DNA from: Halomonas chromatireducens
GTDB lineage: Bacteria; Pseudomonadota; Gammaproteobacteria; Pseudomonadales; Halomonadaceae
NCBI RefSeq assembly: GCF_001545155.1
Contig: NZ_CP014226.1
Location: 595,926 to 659,925 of the forward strand
Direction of reading: 5' to 3'
DNA: 64,000 bases
In this document: positions 48,004 through 56,354 of the stretch, in pieces
Layout of the letters: each line of letters opens with the position of its first letter
Position numbering within the stretch: position 1 is the first letter of the stretch
Notes under the pieces: generated by a model
Databases searched by the model: none
What the model saw: only the letters and a program-made list of their open reading frames with translations
What the model was told of the DNA's origin: nothing
Position numbers and translations under genes: made by a program

Positions 48004-50550
48004 TCACGATTGCAAATCCTTGCGCAGGGACTGTTCCAACTTCTTGGTCGCGGTGATATCCAAAAGGGTGATCACCACGCCGTCTATGACATTGTCCAGC
48101 CGGCGATAGGGCATGATCCGTACTGTAAACCAGCGGTCGTCGGTGGTAGTGATCTGCTTCTCGGAGAAGGCCAGGGTGTTCAAGGTGTCAAGGGCGTCGT
48201 CGTTAAGTTCCGGGTACTGCAGGGTGGTGGTGAGGTCACTAAGGGGGCGGCCGATGTCGCTTTCGCGAATGCTGATGATCTTTGATGCCCGGTCGGTGAA
48301 GCGACGGAGGTTCAAGTTCTGGTCGAGAAACAGAATGGCTATCTCAATGCTGTTGAGCAGGTTGTTCATATCGCTCTGAGCGAGGGCGAGATCGTCGAGC
48401 TTGGTCTGCATCTCCGCGTTGATGGTTTGCAGCTCTTCATTCATGGACTGCATCTCCTCCTTCGAGGTGGTCAGCTCTTCGTTGGTGGACTGCAATTCCT
48501 CATTGGTCGATTGCAATTCCTCGTTGGCTGACTGCAACTCCTCCCGGGAAGCCCGGTTTTCCTCACGCAGGGTCTGGATTTCATCCTGGCACTGTTGCAG
48601 CTCGGCGGCATGGGCCCGTTGCGCTGCTGTTGCCGACTTGCTTTTGCTGGCCGGGCCGGCATGAGTCTGGGCGATGTCGCGAAATACGATCATCGTCATC
48701 CCGCGCAGGGTGGAGGGCTCTCGCAGCGCCTGTACGGTGATGTCGACGCTCTGCATGCCGCCGCCGGGCAGCTGCACCTGAAGGCCTTGCAACTGTAGCG
48801 GCTCGCGCTGGTCCGCAGCCTGGCGCAGGGCGCTGCCGATGGGCGTTCGCAGGCCTTCCCGCACCATGGCGTGAAAATTCCAGTTGGCCTTGCCGGCGGC
48901 AGGCTCCAGGTACTTTCCCGTGCGCCCGCTGATGTAGACGATATCACCCTCATCGTTGACCACCACCGCGGCAGGGGCGTAGACCTGCAGTAACACCTGG
49001 TCGGCCGCCGCTTGCAGGTTATCCTTTGGCTGGGAGGGTGAGTGATTGGCGGGCACGGGAAGCTCCTTGGCTATCCAGGAGAGGGGTGGAAACGCCTTTA
49101 CCGGCAATCGGGTGTCACCGCTCCGGGTATTATCCTGGCGCCGATAAAGCCGCAGCTTGGCTTGAATGGGAGCAAACAACTGAGTGTTGCGCCCTACCGT
49201 CTCCGAGCTCCCCAGTAACAGTACGCCCCCGGCGCGCAAGCTGTAGTGAAACAGGGGAATGAGTCTGCTTTGCAGGCTCTGGTCGAAGTAGATCAGCAGG
49301 TTGCGGCAGGAAATGAGGTCGAGGCGGGTGAAGGGGGGGTCAAGTACCACATCCTGCTGGGCGAACAGCACCAGGTCGCGGATATTGCTGTTGATGTGAT
49401 AGCCGTTCTCATGGGCGCTGAAGAAGCGCGCCAGGCGCTCCGCCGAGACGCTCGTTTCGATATCGGCGGTGTAGTGCCCACGGCGTGCGGTGGCAATGGC
49501 GTCCGGGCTCAGGTCCGAGGCGAATATCTGCAGGGTAACGCCATGGGCTTGTGGCAGCTTTTCCAGCACCTCGGTAAAGACCATCGCCAGGGAGTAGGCC
49601 TCTTCACCGGTTGAGCAGCCGACCACCCAGGCACGCAGGTGGGGCTCCCTGGGCTGTTGCGTCAGCAATTCGGGCAGGGTGGTTTCCGCCAGATGCTGCC
49701 AGACCGGGGCATCGCGGAAAAAACTGGTGACTCCGATGAGCACTTCCTTGAACAGCAGGTCGATCTCCTGGGGATTGTGCTGGAGATAATCTGCGTAAAG
49801 CGCCAAGGTGGCGATTTCGTGGATCGCCATGCGCCGCTCCATGCGGCGGTGCAGGGTGCTTGGCTTGTAGAGGGAGAAATCGTGGCGAGTTTGCAGTTGA
49901 AGCAGGCGAAGAATGCGCTTCAAGGGCGTTGAATCGACTTCAGGTTCCGGTTCTTCTGCTTCCACACCGGAGGTGCCTGGGTTGGACGCCTGGGCAACGC
50001 AGGCCAGGATGCGGGTGGGCAAGTCGCCAGGCGGGGCAATGATATCGGCACAGTTTGCAGCGATGGCACTGTTGGGCATGGCATCGAACTGAGCTGAGTC
50101 GGGCTGTTGCGCTGCCGTGATACCGCCCACGGCCTTGATCGCCTGCAAGCCCAGAGTGCCGTCGGAGCCCATGCCGGACAATACCACACCGATGGCTTGC
50201 TCCCCCTGGGCGATGGCCAGGGAAGAAAACAGCACGTTGATGGGCAGGCGCAGCCCCCTGGGTTCCATGGGCGCTGCGAGCTTCAGCAAGCCGTCGACAA
50301 CGCTGATTTCCGCATTCGGCGGAATTACATACACGCAGTCGGGCTCGATGGGCATGCCCTGGGTGGCTTCCCGTACGGGCATCGGGGTGACGCGCTGGAG
50401 TAATTCCGGGAGCAACGCCTTATGGGTGGGATCGAGGTGCTGTACCACCACATAGGCCATATGGCTATGGGGAGGGACCTGGGCCAGAAACTGTTCCAGC
50501 GGCGCCAGGCCACCGGCGGAGGCGCCAATGCCCAGAATGCGTGCGGTCAC
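48004..50550 (-). CDS. CheB-CheR-PAS fusion protein
   Basis: An 848-residue multi-domain signalling protein. Residues about 1-190 form a CheB methylesterase with Ser in GIGASAGGLAP, His in VVQHLDPTHK and Asp in LSGMGSDGTLG. About 205-480 is a CheR methyltransferase (SAM motif VVGCSTGEEAYSLAM). About 510-620 is a PAS domain, followed by a coiled coil with repeated ELQSANEELQSTNEEL units and a second PAS near 740-840. No receiver, kinase or GGDEF domain is attached, unlike many relatives, so output must go through a partner. GTG or ATG near 50550; a PAS protein gene lies 63 bases upstream on the same strand. Confidence 0.92.
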   Translation of the reverse strand: MTARILGIGASAGGLAPLEQFLAQVPPHSHMAYVVVQHLDPTHKALLPELLQRVTPMPVREATQGMPIEPDCVYVIPPNAEISVVDGLLKLAAPMEPRGLRLPINVLFSSLAIAQGEQAIGVVLSGMGSDGTLGLQAIKAVGGITAAQQPDSAQFDAMPNSAIAANCADIIAPPGDLPTRILACVAQASNPGTSGVEAEEPEPEVDSTPLKRILRLLQLQTRHDFSLYKPSTLHRRMERRMAIHEIATLALYADYLQHNPQEIDLLFKEVLIGVTSFFRDAPVWQHLAETTLPELLTQQPREPHLRAWVVGCSTGEEAYSLAMVFTEVLEKLPQAHGVTLQIFASDLSPDAIATARRGHYTADIETSVSAERLARFFSAHENGYHINSNIRDLVLFAQQDVVLDPPFTRLDLISCRNLLIYFDQSLQSRLIPLFHYSLRAGGVLLLGSSETVGRNTQLFAPIQAKLRLYRRQDNTRSGDTRLPVKAFPPLSWIAKELPVPANHSPSQPKDNLQAAADQVLLQVYAPAAVVVNDEGDIVYISGRTGKYLEPAAGKANWNFHAMVREGLRTPIGSALRQAADQREPLQLQGLQVQLPGGGMQSVDITVQALREPSTLRGMTMIVFRDIAQTHAGPASKSKSATAAQRAHAAELQQCQDEIQTLREENRASREELQSANEELQSTNEELQSTNEELTTSKEEMQSMNEELQTINAEMQTKLDDLALAQSDMNNLLNSIEIAILFLDQNLNLRRFTDRASKIISIRESDIGRPLSDLTTTLQYPELNDDALDTLNTLAFSEKQITTTDDRWFTVRIMPYRRLDNVIDGVVITLLDITATKKLEQSLRKDLQS

Positions 50551-50613
50551 CGGAGCATCGCCGTTGGCTTGGCAGGTGTCACAGCGTCCATGGCGCAGAG
50601 CGGTAGACCGGGG

Positions 50614-51213
50614 TTACTCGGCATTGGCGCACTCGCAGCAGACCAAAAGTAAATGCTTGCGTTCTGGTGCGAGGGAGGCAAAGCACTGCATGTGCCGGGT
50701 CCCTGTGCTTCCTGCTGTCTCGGCTACGCAGGAAGCCCTGGCGCCGCTCTGTGCGACCTGCTGCAGCAAGCCAAGCAGCTTTGGCCGGCTTTGAGCGAGC
50801 AGGAGCGTGTCGATGGGATGTCCCTCGAACTCGTCTCGTTCGATTCCAAAAAGCTCCGCGGCGGCAAAGTTACCCTGAATAACGTTACCCTCGAGGTCGA
50901 CGAGCAAGTAGCCAAGAGGGGCGGAGTCGAAAAGTGTCCGGTAAAGGCTCAAATCCTCGACAAGCGCACGTTCATTGGCAGCAATTTCCTCGTTCTGCAA
51001 GTCAAGCTCCACCTGGTGAACCTGCAATTCATGGAGCAGCTTGAGGGCATCGTCCGCGTTATCGGGATTACTGGACAGGCGATGGAGCAGGCGCAGGGCG
51101 TCAACGCCCACCGACCCGTGACTCGCGGACGGTGCCGTGCCCGCCTGCAGCTGCGCTTCAGCCTTGTCTCGCAGCTGTATATAGGCATTGGTTTCATTAA
51201 TGATTATGGGCAT
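50614..51213 (-). CDS. Single PAS-domain protein
   Basis: A 199-residue protein. A predicted helical N-terminal part (residues about 1-75, LLHELQVHQVELDLQNEEI) resembles the dimerising segment before many PAS sensors. A PAS domain follows at about 80-195 (LFDSAPLGYLLVDLEGNVIQ). Start ATG 51213 has GGAG 8 bases upstream. No output domain; it probably works with the CheB-CheR-PAS protein encoded just downstream in the same unit. Confidence 0.85.
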   Translation of the reverse strand: MPIIINETNAYIQLRDKAEAQLQAGTAPSASHGSVGVDALRLLHRLSSNPDNADDALKLLHELQVHQVELDLQNEEIAANERALVEDLSLYRTLFDSAPLGYLLVDLEGNVIQGNFAAAELFGIERDEFEGHPIDTLLLAQSRPKLLGLLQQVAQSGARASCVAETAGSTGTRHMQCFASLAPERKHLLLVCCECANAE

Positions 51214-51859
51214 ACGAGACTCCAAATCTCACTCACCGGATACAGTTTTCATTGTAGCTTAACGCGACAGAGATAAAAATGCACTTTTCAGGTGTTTTCG
51301 GGAGGTTCTTATTGTTCAAGGCAATTAAATGATTGGCAGAGATAGCCCTGTCGTGCTGATTCTGCGTGGTTAGTGACATAAATTAATTGCGGTGTTTCGG
51401 AAACTTTTTTCCGGCATTTGGACAAAGAAAAAGGTGCTTCCCTCCCAGATTTTTACTGTTGCCTGTCACTTTAAGTTACAGGAGTTCAGGTGCCGTTGAA
51501 TGAAGAAATGGTGGGTTCGAGTTTTATTTTTACAATAGCGAAGATTGCCTTTTCAGGTGTAGTGATTATGGCCCTCTATCTCTGAATTTCGAACCTTTCC
51601 ACGAATCTGTCATTCTCGTGCTATTAATGCTGGCTGTGGACCGTGCAAACCGTGGACTGTTGAGTGCAAACGTGTGGATGGACAGTCTGACTCGCAGGCT
51701 TATCTGGATATTGGACGTTCGGTAACCAACGTAAAGGCCGTCTATCTGGCGAATTCGATCAGCGAGGTGCGCTTCGAGCCAGATAGGCATCCATCAGGCG
51801 CGCGAGTCGGTGTACGGCCGATCGGCGCTGCGGTGCGTCAGTTGGCGGCAACGCCGCGT
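51214..51859. other. AT-rich intergenic region
   Basis: About 650 bases clearly richer in A+T than the flanks. It holds the promoter of the PAS/CheB-CheR unit (minus) and one candidate tiny gene at 51490-51585. Other short frames, such as 51566-51790 minus, look non-coding. I do not find the stress-block dyad here in a convincing form. Confidence 0.5.
51490..51585 (+). CDS. Candidate 31-aa hydrophobic peptide
   Basis: GTG start with AGGAG five to six bases upstream. It encodes a short polar head (VPLNEEMVGSS, first residue Met if used as start) and one hydrophobic helix (FIFTIAKIAFSGVVIMALYL), then TGA. The ribosome site and coherent membrane segment support translation; no homologue is known to me. 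Confidence 0.35.
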   Translation: MPLNEEMVGSSFIFTIAKIAFSGVVIMALYL

Positions 51860-52018
51860 TCATCGCTTGGCGATGATCCACACGGCGTGAACGATGCCGG
51901 GAATGTAGCCGAGCAGCGTGAGCAGAATATTGATCCAGAAGTGCTTGCCAAAACCTTCCTGCAGGAAGACGCCGAGCGGTGGCAAGAGGATCGCAACGAT
52001 AATGCGTAACAGGTCCAT
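51860..52018 (-). CDS. YqaE/Pmp3-family small membrane protein
   Basis: A 52-residue protein: MDLLRIIVAILLPPLGVFLQ, then EGFGKHFWINILLTLLGYIP and GIVHAVWIIAKR. The two membrane helices with PPLGVFL and LLTLLGYIPGIVHAVW are the Pmp3/UPF0057 signature. These proteins are induced by salt, cold and membrane stress and affect membrane potential. ATG 52018 has CAGGAG 8 bases upstream. Co-oriented with the ferritin-like gene 56 bases upstream, so probably in one unit. Confidence 0.93.
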   Translation of the reverse strand: MDLLRIIVAILLPPLGVFLQEGFGKHFWINILLTLLGYIPGIVHAVWIIAKR

Positions 52019-52074
52019 TGGCTGCGCTCCTGAGTGAGATGGGTTACTTTTTGGTCGCCACGGCCCGGCATTTG

Positions 52075-52695
52075 TCAGTGCTTTGTCTGCAGCATCTCTT
52101 CGCGCTGGCTCTCCGCCCGCGCAGCGCCGATCGCGGTTTCAACCTTTTTCACTTCCTCGGGGGGCGGCAGGACCGCCGGCAACCCGAGCGAATCGATCCA
52201 CAATTCGCGGAGGAACCCCTTCGTGTGGTGGAGGTGGTGCTCTTCTTCCTCCCCCACCGCGTCAAACGCGGCCTTGAGCGGGCTGGTTTCTTCCCCCTTG
52301 CCTTGATCGGCCAGATGCCCAATCAGTTGCCAGTTCTGAAGATCCTTGGTTTCCGCCAGAACCACGCACTCACCGGCCACGAGTTGAGCGGCCGCAGCAC
52401 TGGCGTTCGCCTTTGCCATTTCCATCGCGGTGACCAGCGAATCGCCGAGGTGGGCAACCACTTCCCGGCCGGGCGTTACGGTGTCCGGATTCAGTCCCAG
52501 TTCCTCGAACACCTTCAGCAGTAGTTGCTCGTGGGTGCGGGTCTGCTCAAGGTACTCCTCCCATTCACCTTTCAAGTCTTCGTTCTGTGCACATCCCAAC
52601 GCGGCCTCGTAGATCTTTATCCCACCGCGTTCCGTTTCAAGAGCCTGATACAACAACTCATGCAGCTGTTCCTTGATATACGGATCCCTTTTCAC
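52075..52695 (-). CDS. Ferritin-like domain protein
   Basis: A 206-residue all-helical protein with iron-ligand-like patterns: ETERGGIKIYEAAL near residue 21, EEYLEQTRTHEQLL near 46, AGECVVLAETKDL near 107 and EEEEHHLHHTKGFLREL near 150. The E-x6-Y and ExxH spacing is that of ferritin-like four-helix bundles. Possible role in iron storage or peroxide defence, or as a structural stress protein. No signal peptide. A stress-block dyad lies 130 bases upstream. Confidence 0.8.
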   Translation of the reverse strand: MKRDPYIKEQLHELLYQALETERGGIKIYEAALGCAQNEDLKGEWEEYLEQTRTHEQLLLKVFEELGLNPDTVTPGREVVAHLGDSLVTAMEMAKANASAAAAQLVAGECVVLAETKDLQNWQLIGHLADQGKGEETSPLKAAFDAVGEEEEHHLHHTKGFLRELWIDSLGLPAVLPPPEEVKKVETAIGAARAESQREEMLQTKH

Positions 52696-52824
52696 GGTCT
52701 TCTCCTTACCACGTGCAAGACGGCGCGCCGACAGGCGGGCTGCGTCACTCGGCTGGGTTCAACAATGCGGCAGATGCCGGCCAGTTGAATGTCCAACAAT
52801 AGGTAAGGAGGCGCTACCGCGTCG

Positions 52825-52838
52825 GTGCAGTTGCGCAC
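52825..52838 (-). promoter_or_regulatory. Stress-block dyad, site 6 (upstream of ferritin-like unit)
   Basis: Minus strand GTGCGCAACTGCAC followed by CGAC, oriented toward the gene starting at 52695. Confidence 0.55.
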
Positions 52839-52987
52839 ATAGCCATTCGGCTTTTTGGGCGTGAGTCGACTGGCCAGCAGTAACTTTCTGGTCCGTCCTC
52901 AGAGCTTGGCGCCTGGGCCCAGTTTCGAGGTCCACTGAAGGGTGCTAAGTGATCTGGATACCAGTGGGCAGGGGACAGCGTTGTTGT

Positions 52988-53001
52988 GTCTGGTAGCGCA
53001 C
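52988..53001 (+). promoter_or_regulatory. Stress-block dyad, site 7 (upstream of the DUF883-like operon)
   Basis: GTCTGGTAGCGCAC followed by AGAC, 188 bases before the ATG at 53190. Confidence 0.6.
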
Positions 53002-53189
53002 AGACGCTACGCCGAAAGCTGGCAAAACTCAGCTTGGAAGCACGTCGATTACGATGCTGCATACGCGTCGCAACCCTTCTCTTGCGCGTCATGCGCACAT
53101 GCCGCGCTTCTTGTGAGCACCTTCTGTGCACGTGCGAATTGGAAATCCATCAGAGAGCGAGCATTCGACTGAATGCTGAGGAGTGTGTA

Positions 53190-53825
53190 ATGACACCATC
53201 GAATCCAGGTCCCAATCGCCGCAGCGCGAGCAGCATGCCCGACCCCACTGGTAACGTGGCGCCGAAACAGAAAATTGATGAAGACACCCGCGAAGCGAAA
53301 CGCGAAGTGGGCGCCGAGGCGCGCGAGAAGGCCGAAGCCGGACAGCACCGGCTCGCGGATGAGACCGACGCCCTGTCGGATGCCATCGATGCAGCGGCAT
53401 CCAGTCTCGACGATCAAGACCGCGAAGGCCTGGCGCGCTATGCGCGCGAGTTGAGCAGCAACCTCGCGAAGGCGGCCGAACAGCTCGAAGGCCGCAGCGT
53501 CGATGAGCTGGCGAATGATGCCAAGCGCCTGGCGCGGGACAATCCCGCGCTTTACATGCTTGGCAGCATTGCAGTCGGCTTTGGCTTGTCGCGGTTCTTC
53601 AAGGCGAGCGCGGAGCGCGACCACGACGATGACGGCACATACCGGAACGATGACACTTCACGGGATGACGACGCCTATCGGCCCGACGCTTACCGCAGCG
53701 ATAGAACTTTTCTGGATGACGACATCTCGACAGGCACGCCGGTGCAGCCACGTGAACGGGACATGATGGAAATGGACAGCACATCGACTGCCCCGCGCAG
53801 CGGTGACGGGAGGGAGATGCCATGA
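53190..53825 (+). CDS. DUF883-like membrane-anchored stress protein
   Basis: A 211-residue protein. A long, highly charged helical region (Glu/Arg/Ala-rich, residues about 25-125) leads to NPALYMLGSIAVGFGLSRFF, a single membrane segment near 128-148, then an Asp/Arg/Tyr-rich disordered tail. The layout is that of ElaB/YqjD-like proteins with an added tail. GAGGAG precedes the ATG at 53190; the longer frame from 52986 has no such site. First gene of a three-gene coupled operon. Confidence 0.75.
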   Translation: MTPSNPGPNRRSASSMPDPTGNVAPKQKIDEDTREAKREVGAEAREKAEAGQHRLADETDALSDAIDAAASSLDDQDREGLARYARELSSNLAKAAEQLEGRSVDELANDAKRLARDNPALYMLGSIAVGFGLSRFFKASAERDHDDDGTYRNDDTSRDDDAYRPDAYRSDRTFLDDDISTGTPVQPRERDMMEMDSTSTAPRSGDGREMP

Positions 53826-54259
53826 AGCAGAAACACGAAATGGCGCAGGGCGGCTCGGCGCCAGCGGAGAGCCGCGAACACGGTACCGAATCAATTGCCG
53901 ATCTGATTCGCAACCTCGCCACAGACCTGTCCACGCTGCTCGGCAAAGAGATCGAGTTGGCGAAATCTGAAGTCGGGGAGTCCGTCTCGGAAGCGAAAAC
54001 GGCAGTCGGCGCGATAGCGACGGGCGCTGCCATCGCCATGGCGGGGCTCGTTGTGCTGCTCATGAGCGCGGTTATTGGGCTCAGCAACGTCGTGGACCCC
54101 TGGCTCGCGGCGCTGATCGTCGGCACGGTAGCACTCCTAGTCGGTTACCTGATGGTTAGTTCGGCCAAGAAAAAAATGAGCGCTCACTCGATCGTTCCGG
54201 ATCGCACGCTGGCGTCCACAAGGAAAGATAAAGAAACATTAAAGAGGGCAACCCGATGA
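53822..54259 (+). CDS. Phage holin family protein (holin-X / DUF1469 type)
   Basis: A 145-residue protein: an amphipathic N-terminal helix (ESIADLIRNLATDLSTLLGK) of the family type, then two membrane helices (GAIATGAAIAMAGLVVLLMS and PWLAALIVGTVALLVGYLM) and a basic tail. Despite the family name these are chromosomal envelope proteins of unknown function. ATGA overlaps on both sides tie it to the neighbouring genes. Confidence 0.88.
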   Translation: MKQKHEMAQGGSAPAESREHGTESIADLIRNLATDLSTLLGKEIELAKSEVGESVSEAKTAVGAIATGAAIAMAGLVVLLMSAVIGLSNVVDPWLAALIVGTVALLVGYLMVSSAKKKMSAHSIVPDRTLASTRKDKETLKRATR

Positions 54260-54939
54260 ACAACGCTACCGATACGCACAGCGATGACATTCACCGCGAC
54301 GAGGATCAACATGACGGGGCGAAAAGCCCGGAACAGCTGGAGCGTGAAGTCGACCAGGCCCGCGCCCGCCTCGGCAGGACCGCGAGCGAGCTGTCCGATC
54401 GGCTTTCCCCTGGCGAGCTCATCGACCAGGCGCTCGGCATGGCCCGCGAACACGGAGGAGAGTTTGGCCGCAACCTGGGAGCCCAGGTGAAAAACAACCC
54501 GATGCCGGTGATACTCACCAGCATCGGCATCTCGTGGATGATGATGTCGTCCCGCAACAATGTCGCTGGGCGTGCCGATGACACATATGATAAGAGCACA
54601 GGCATGGACGGGCACAGTGTCAAGAACGCGCTTGGAGATATCGCCGCGAAATCTCAGGACAAGGCCGCCGCAGTGGGTGATCGCGTGCACGGTGCAACCG
54701 CGAACATGAATGAATCGATGCAGAACGCCCGGGAAAATCTGGTGCAGTTCTATCGGGACCAGCCGCTGATCGCGGGAAGCCTCGGCATCGCTATCGGCGC
54801 TGCCCTGGGGGCGCTGGTACCGCCGACCGAGATCGAGGACGACATGCTTGGCGAAGCGAGAGATCGCAGCGTCGGTGCCGCGAAGTCCAAAGCTGCAAGG
54901 ACGTACGGCGAGGTTCGCGAGTCGGCGCGGAAGGAATGA
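54256..54939 (+). CDS. DUF3618 domain protein
   Basis: A 227-residue protein. SPEQLEREVDQARARLGRTA near residue 24 is the DUF3618 signature. A hydrophobic stretch (NPMPVILTSIGISWMMMS, near 82-99) and a second C-terminal one (QPLIAGSLGIAIGAALGAL) suggest membrane association. Third gene of the DUF883-like/holin-X/DUF3618 operon, a conserved trio in proteobacteria whose function is not established; envelope stress is inferred. Confidence 0.88.
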   Translation: MNNATDTHSDDIHRDEDQHDGAKSPEQLEREVDQARARLGRTASELSDRLSPGELIDQALGMAREHGGEFGRNLGAQVKNNPMPVILTSIGISWMMMSSRNNVAGRADDTYDKSTGMDGHSVKNALGDIAAKSQDKAAAVGDRVHGATANMNESMQNARENLVQFYRDQPLIAGSLGIAIGAALGALVPPTEIEDDMLGEARDRSVGAAKSKAARTYGEVRESARKE

Positions 54940-55036
54940 ACCGTTCCTGCGTCAGATACCGATTTGGGGCAATTGCGTCGAGTCGATCAGGCGCGCTAGC
55001 GCTGATGCAGTCGTCTGGTTCTGCTATGTACACTCA

Positions 55037-55050
55037 GTGTGGCAGCGCAC
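55037..55050 (+). promoter_or_regulatory. Stress-block dyad, site 8 (upstream of the FAD oxidoreductase)
   Basis: GTGTGGCAGCGCAC followed by CGAC, 48 bases before the ATG at 55099. Confidence 0.6.
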
Positions 55051-55098
55051 CGACGCGGCTATCGTCCCGGCTGACACTACCGGATCTACACTCCAGGA

Positions 55099-56337
55099 AT
55101 GATGCGGCGGGAGTTGCCGGTGGACTTGAAAAGCGGTTATCCGTTCTGGGCGGTCAAGAATGGCCTGATGTATGCCTTCCCGCAGGTTGATGCCGATCTG
55201 AGCTGCGATGTCGCGGTGGTGGGCGCTGGCATCACCGGCGCGCTGATCGCTGATGAGCTGGCTGGCCATGGCCACGATGTCGTCGTGCTCGATCAGCGCG
55301 ACGTGTGCTGGGGCAGCACATCTGCCAGCACCGCCTTGCTGCAGTATGAAATCGATACCCATGCGATAGATCTCGCCAGGCGTTTCGACCAAGCCTCAGC
55401 ACTGCTTGCTTATCAGTCCAGTTTGCGTGCGATCAGCATGATCGAAGCAGTCGCGCATGCGGTCGGCGATGTCGATTTCGCCAATTGTGAAAGCCTCTAC
55501 TACGCCAGCAATCGCGCCGATCATCCACGCTTGGCTGACGAATTTGCCTGGCGGAAACAGCACGGATTTCCGGTTCGCTGGCTGAGCCGTGTTGCGCTCA
55601 AGGATGAATACGAACTGACGGCGCCATCTGCCATCCTCAGCTCGGTGGCCGCCAGGGTCGATCCCTACCGGCTCGCCTCACGATTGCTGCGTAGAATGCA
55701 GCGACAGGGCACGCGCGTGTTCGATCGCACGCAGGTGAAAGCCATCACAGCGACGACGCGCTCGGTACAGCTCACTACAGCCAGTGGCGTCTCGATCAGG
55801 GCGAAGCACGCCGTGATTGCCAGCGGTTACGAAGCGCAATGCTGGTTGCGCCAGCGGGTCGCGACGAATCTCAGCAGCTACGCTTACATCAGCGACCCCG
55901 TCGATCCTACCGAGCTGGGCTGGTTGGCAAACACGATGCTGTGGGAGTCCGCGCGACCGTATCTGTATCTGCGTAGCACTGGCGATGGACGGCTGTTGGT
56001 CGGCGGGGAAGACGATGACCGCGATATCCCGGCTCGGCGTGATCGATCGGTCGACCGCAAGGCGGCGACGCTGCAGCGCAAGGTCTCCCGTTTGTTCCCC
56101 CACCTTCATGCACGACCGGCGTTTGCCTGGGCAGGTACGTTTGCTGAAACCAGCGACGGACTGCCGCTGTTTGGTGGCCACCCGCAGTACGGCCCCCGTG
56201 TTCTGTTCGCGCTGGCTTATGGGGGTAACGGCATCACTTACAGCATGCTTGGTGCCGAATTGCTGCGCGCGCAAATCGAACGCCGCCGGCACCCATTGAC
56301 TGCGCTGTTCTCCTTCGCACGGTTGGAACGTCATTGA
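55099..56337 (+). CDS. FAD-dependent oxidoreductase (DAO family)
   Basis: A 412-residue flavoenzyme. CDVAVVGAGITGALIADELA at residues about 36-55 is the FAD Rossmann motif, and GSTSASTALLQYEIDT near 74 and LFALAYGGNGITYSML near 372 complete the DAO fold. The N-terminal LPVDLKSGYPFWAVKNGL is typical of the DadA-like group. Substrate unknown. CAGGA lies just before two consecutive ATG codons. Followed after 17 bases by the phospholipase D gene. Confidence 0.88.
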   Translation: MMRRELPVDLKSGYPFWAVKNGLMYAFPQVDADLSCDVAVVGAGITGALIADELAGHGHDVVVLDQRDVCWGSTSASTALLQYEIDTHAIDLARRFDQASALLAYQSSLRAISMIEAVAHAVGDVDFANCESLYYASNRADHPRLADEFAWRKQHGFPVRWLSRVALKDEYELTAPSAILSSVAARVDPYRLASRLLRRMQRQGTRVFDRTQVKAITATTRSVQLTTASGVSIRAKHAVIASGYEAQCWLRQRVATNLSSYAYISDPVDPTELGWLANTMLWESARPYLYLRSTGDGRLLVGGEDDDRDIPARRDRSVDRKAATLQRKVSRLFPHLHARPAFAWAGTFAETSDGLPLFGGHPQYGPRVLFALAYGGNGITYSMLGAELLRAQIERRRHPLTALFSFARLERH

Positions 56338-56354
56338 CTGGGGGGCGAAAATCA

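Larger units (their letters stand above)
52696..53189. other. Divergent promoter region with two stress-block dyads
   Basis: Separates the ferritin-like unit (minus) from the DUF883-like operon (plus). It carries one dyad toward each side (52825-52838 and 52988-53001). Frames such as 52814-53131 minus are not protein-like. No other structure noted. Confidence 0.6.

Noticed and set aside
48460..48560. Short tandem repeats that might suggest a CRISPR array
   Set aside because: They encode the repeated ELQSxNEEL coiled coil of the CheB-CheR-PAS protein; repeat and spacer lengths do not fit CRISPR. I saw no CRISPR array anywhere in the window.
51566..51790. A 74-codon minus-strand frame in the AT-rich gap
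   Set aside because: No ribosome site or coherent domain; overlaps the better-supported small frame only at its edge.
52814..53131. A 105-codon minus-strand frame before the DUF883-like operon
   Set aside because: It spans both regulatory dyads and has no protein-like pattern.
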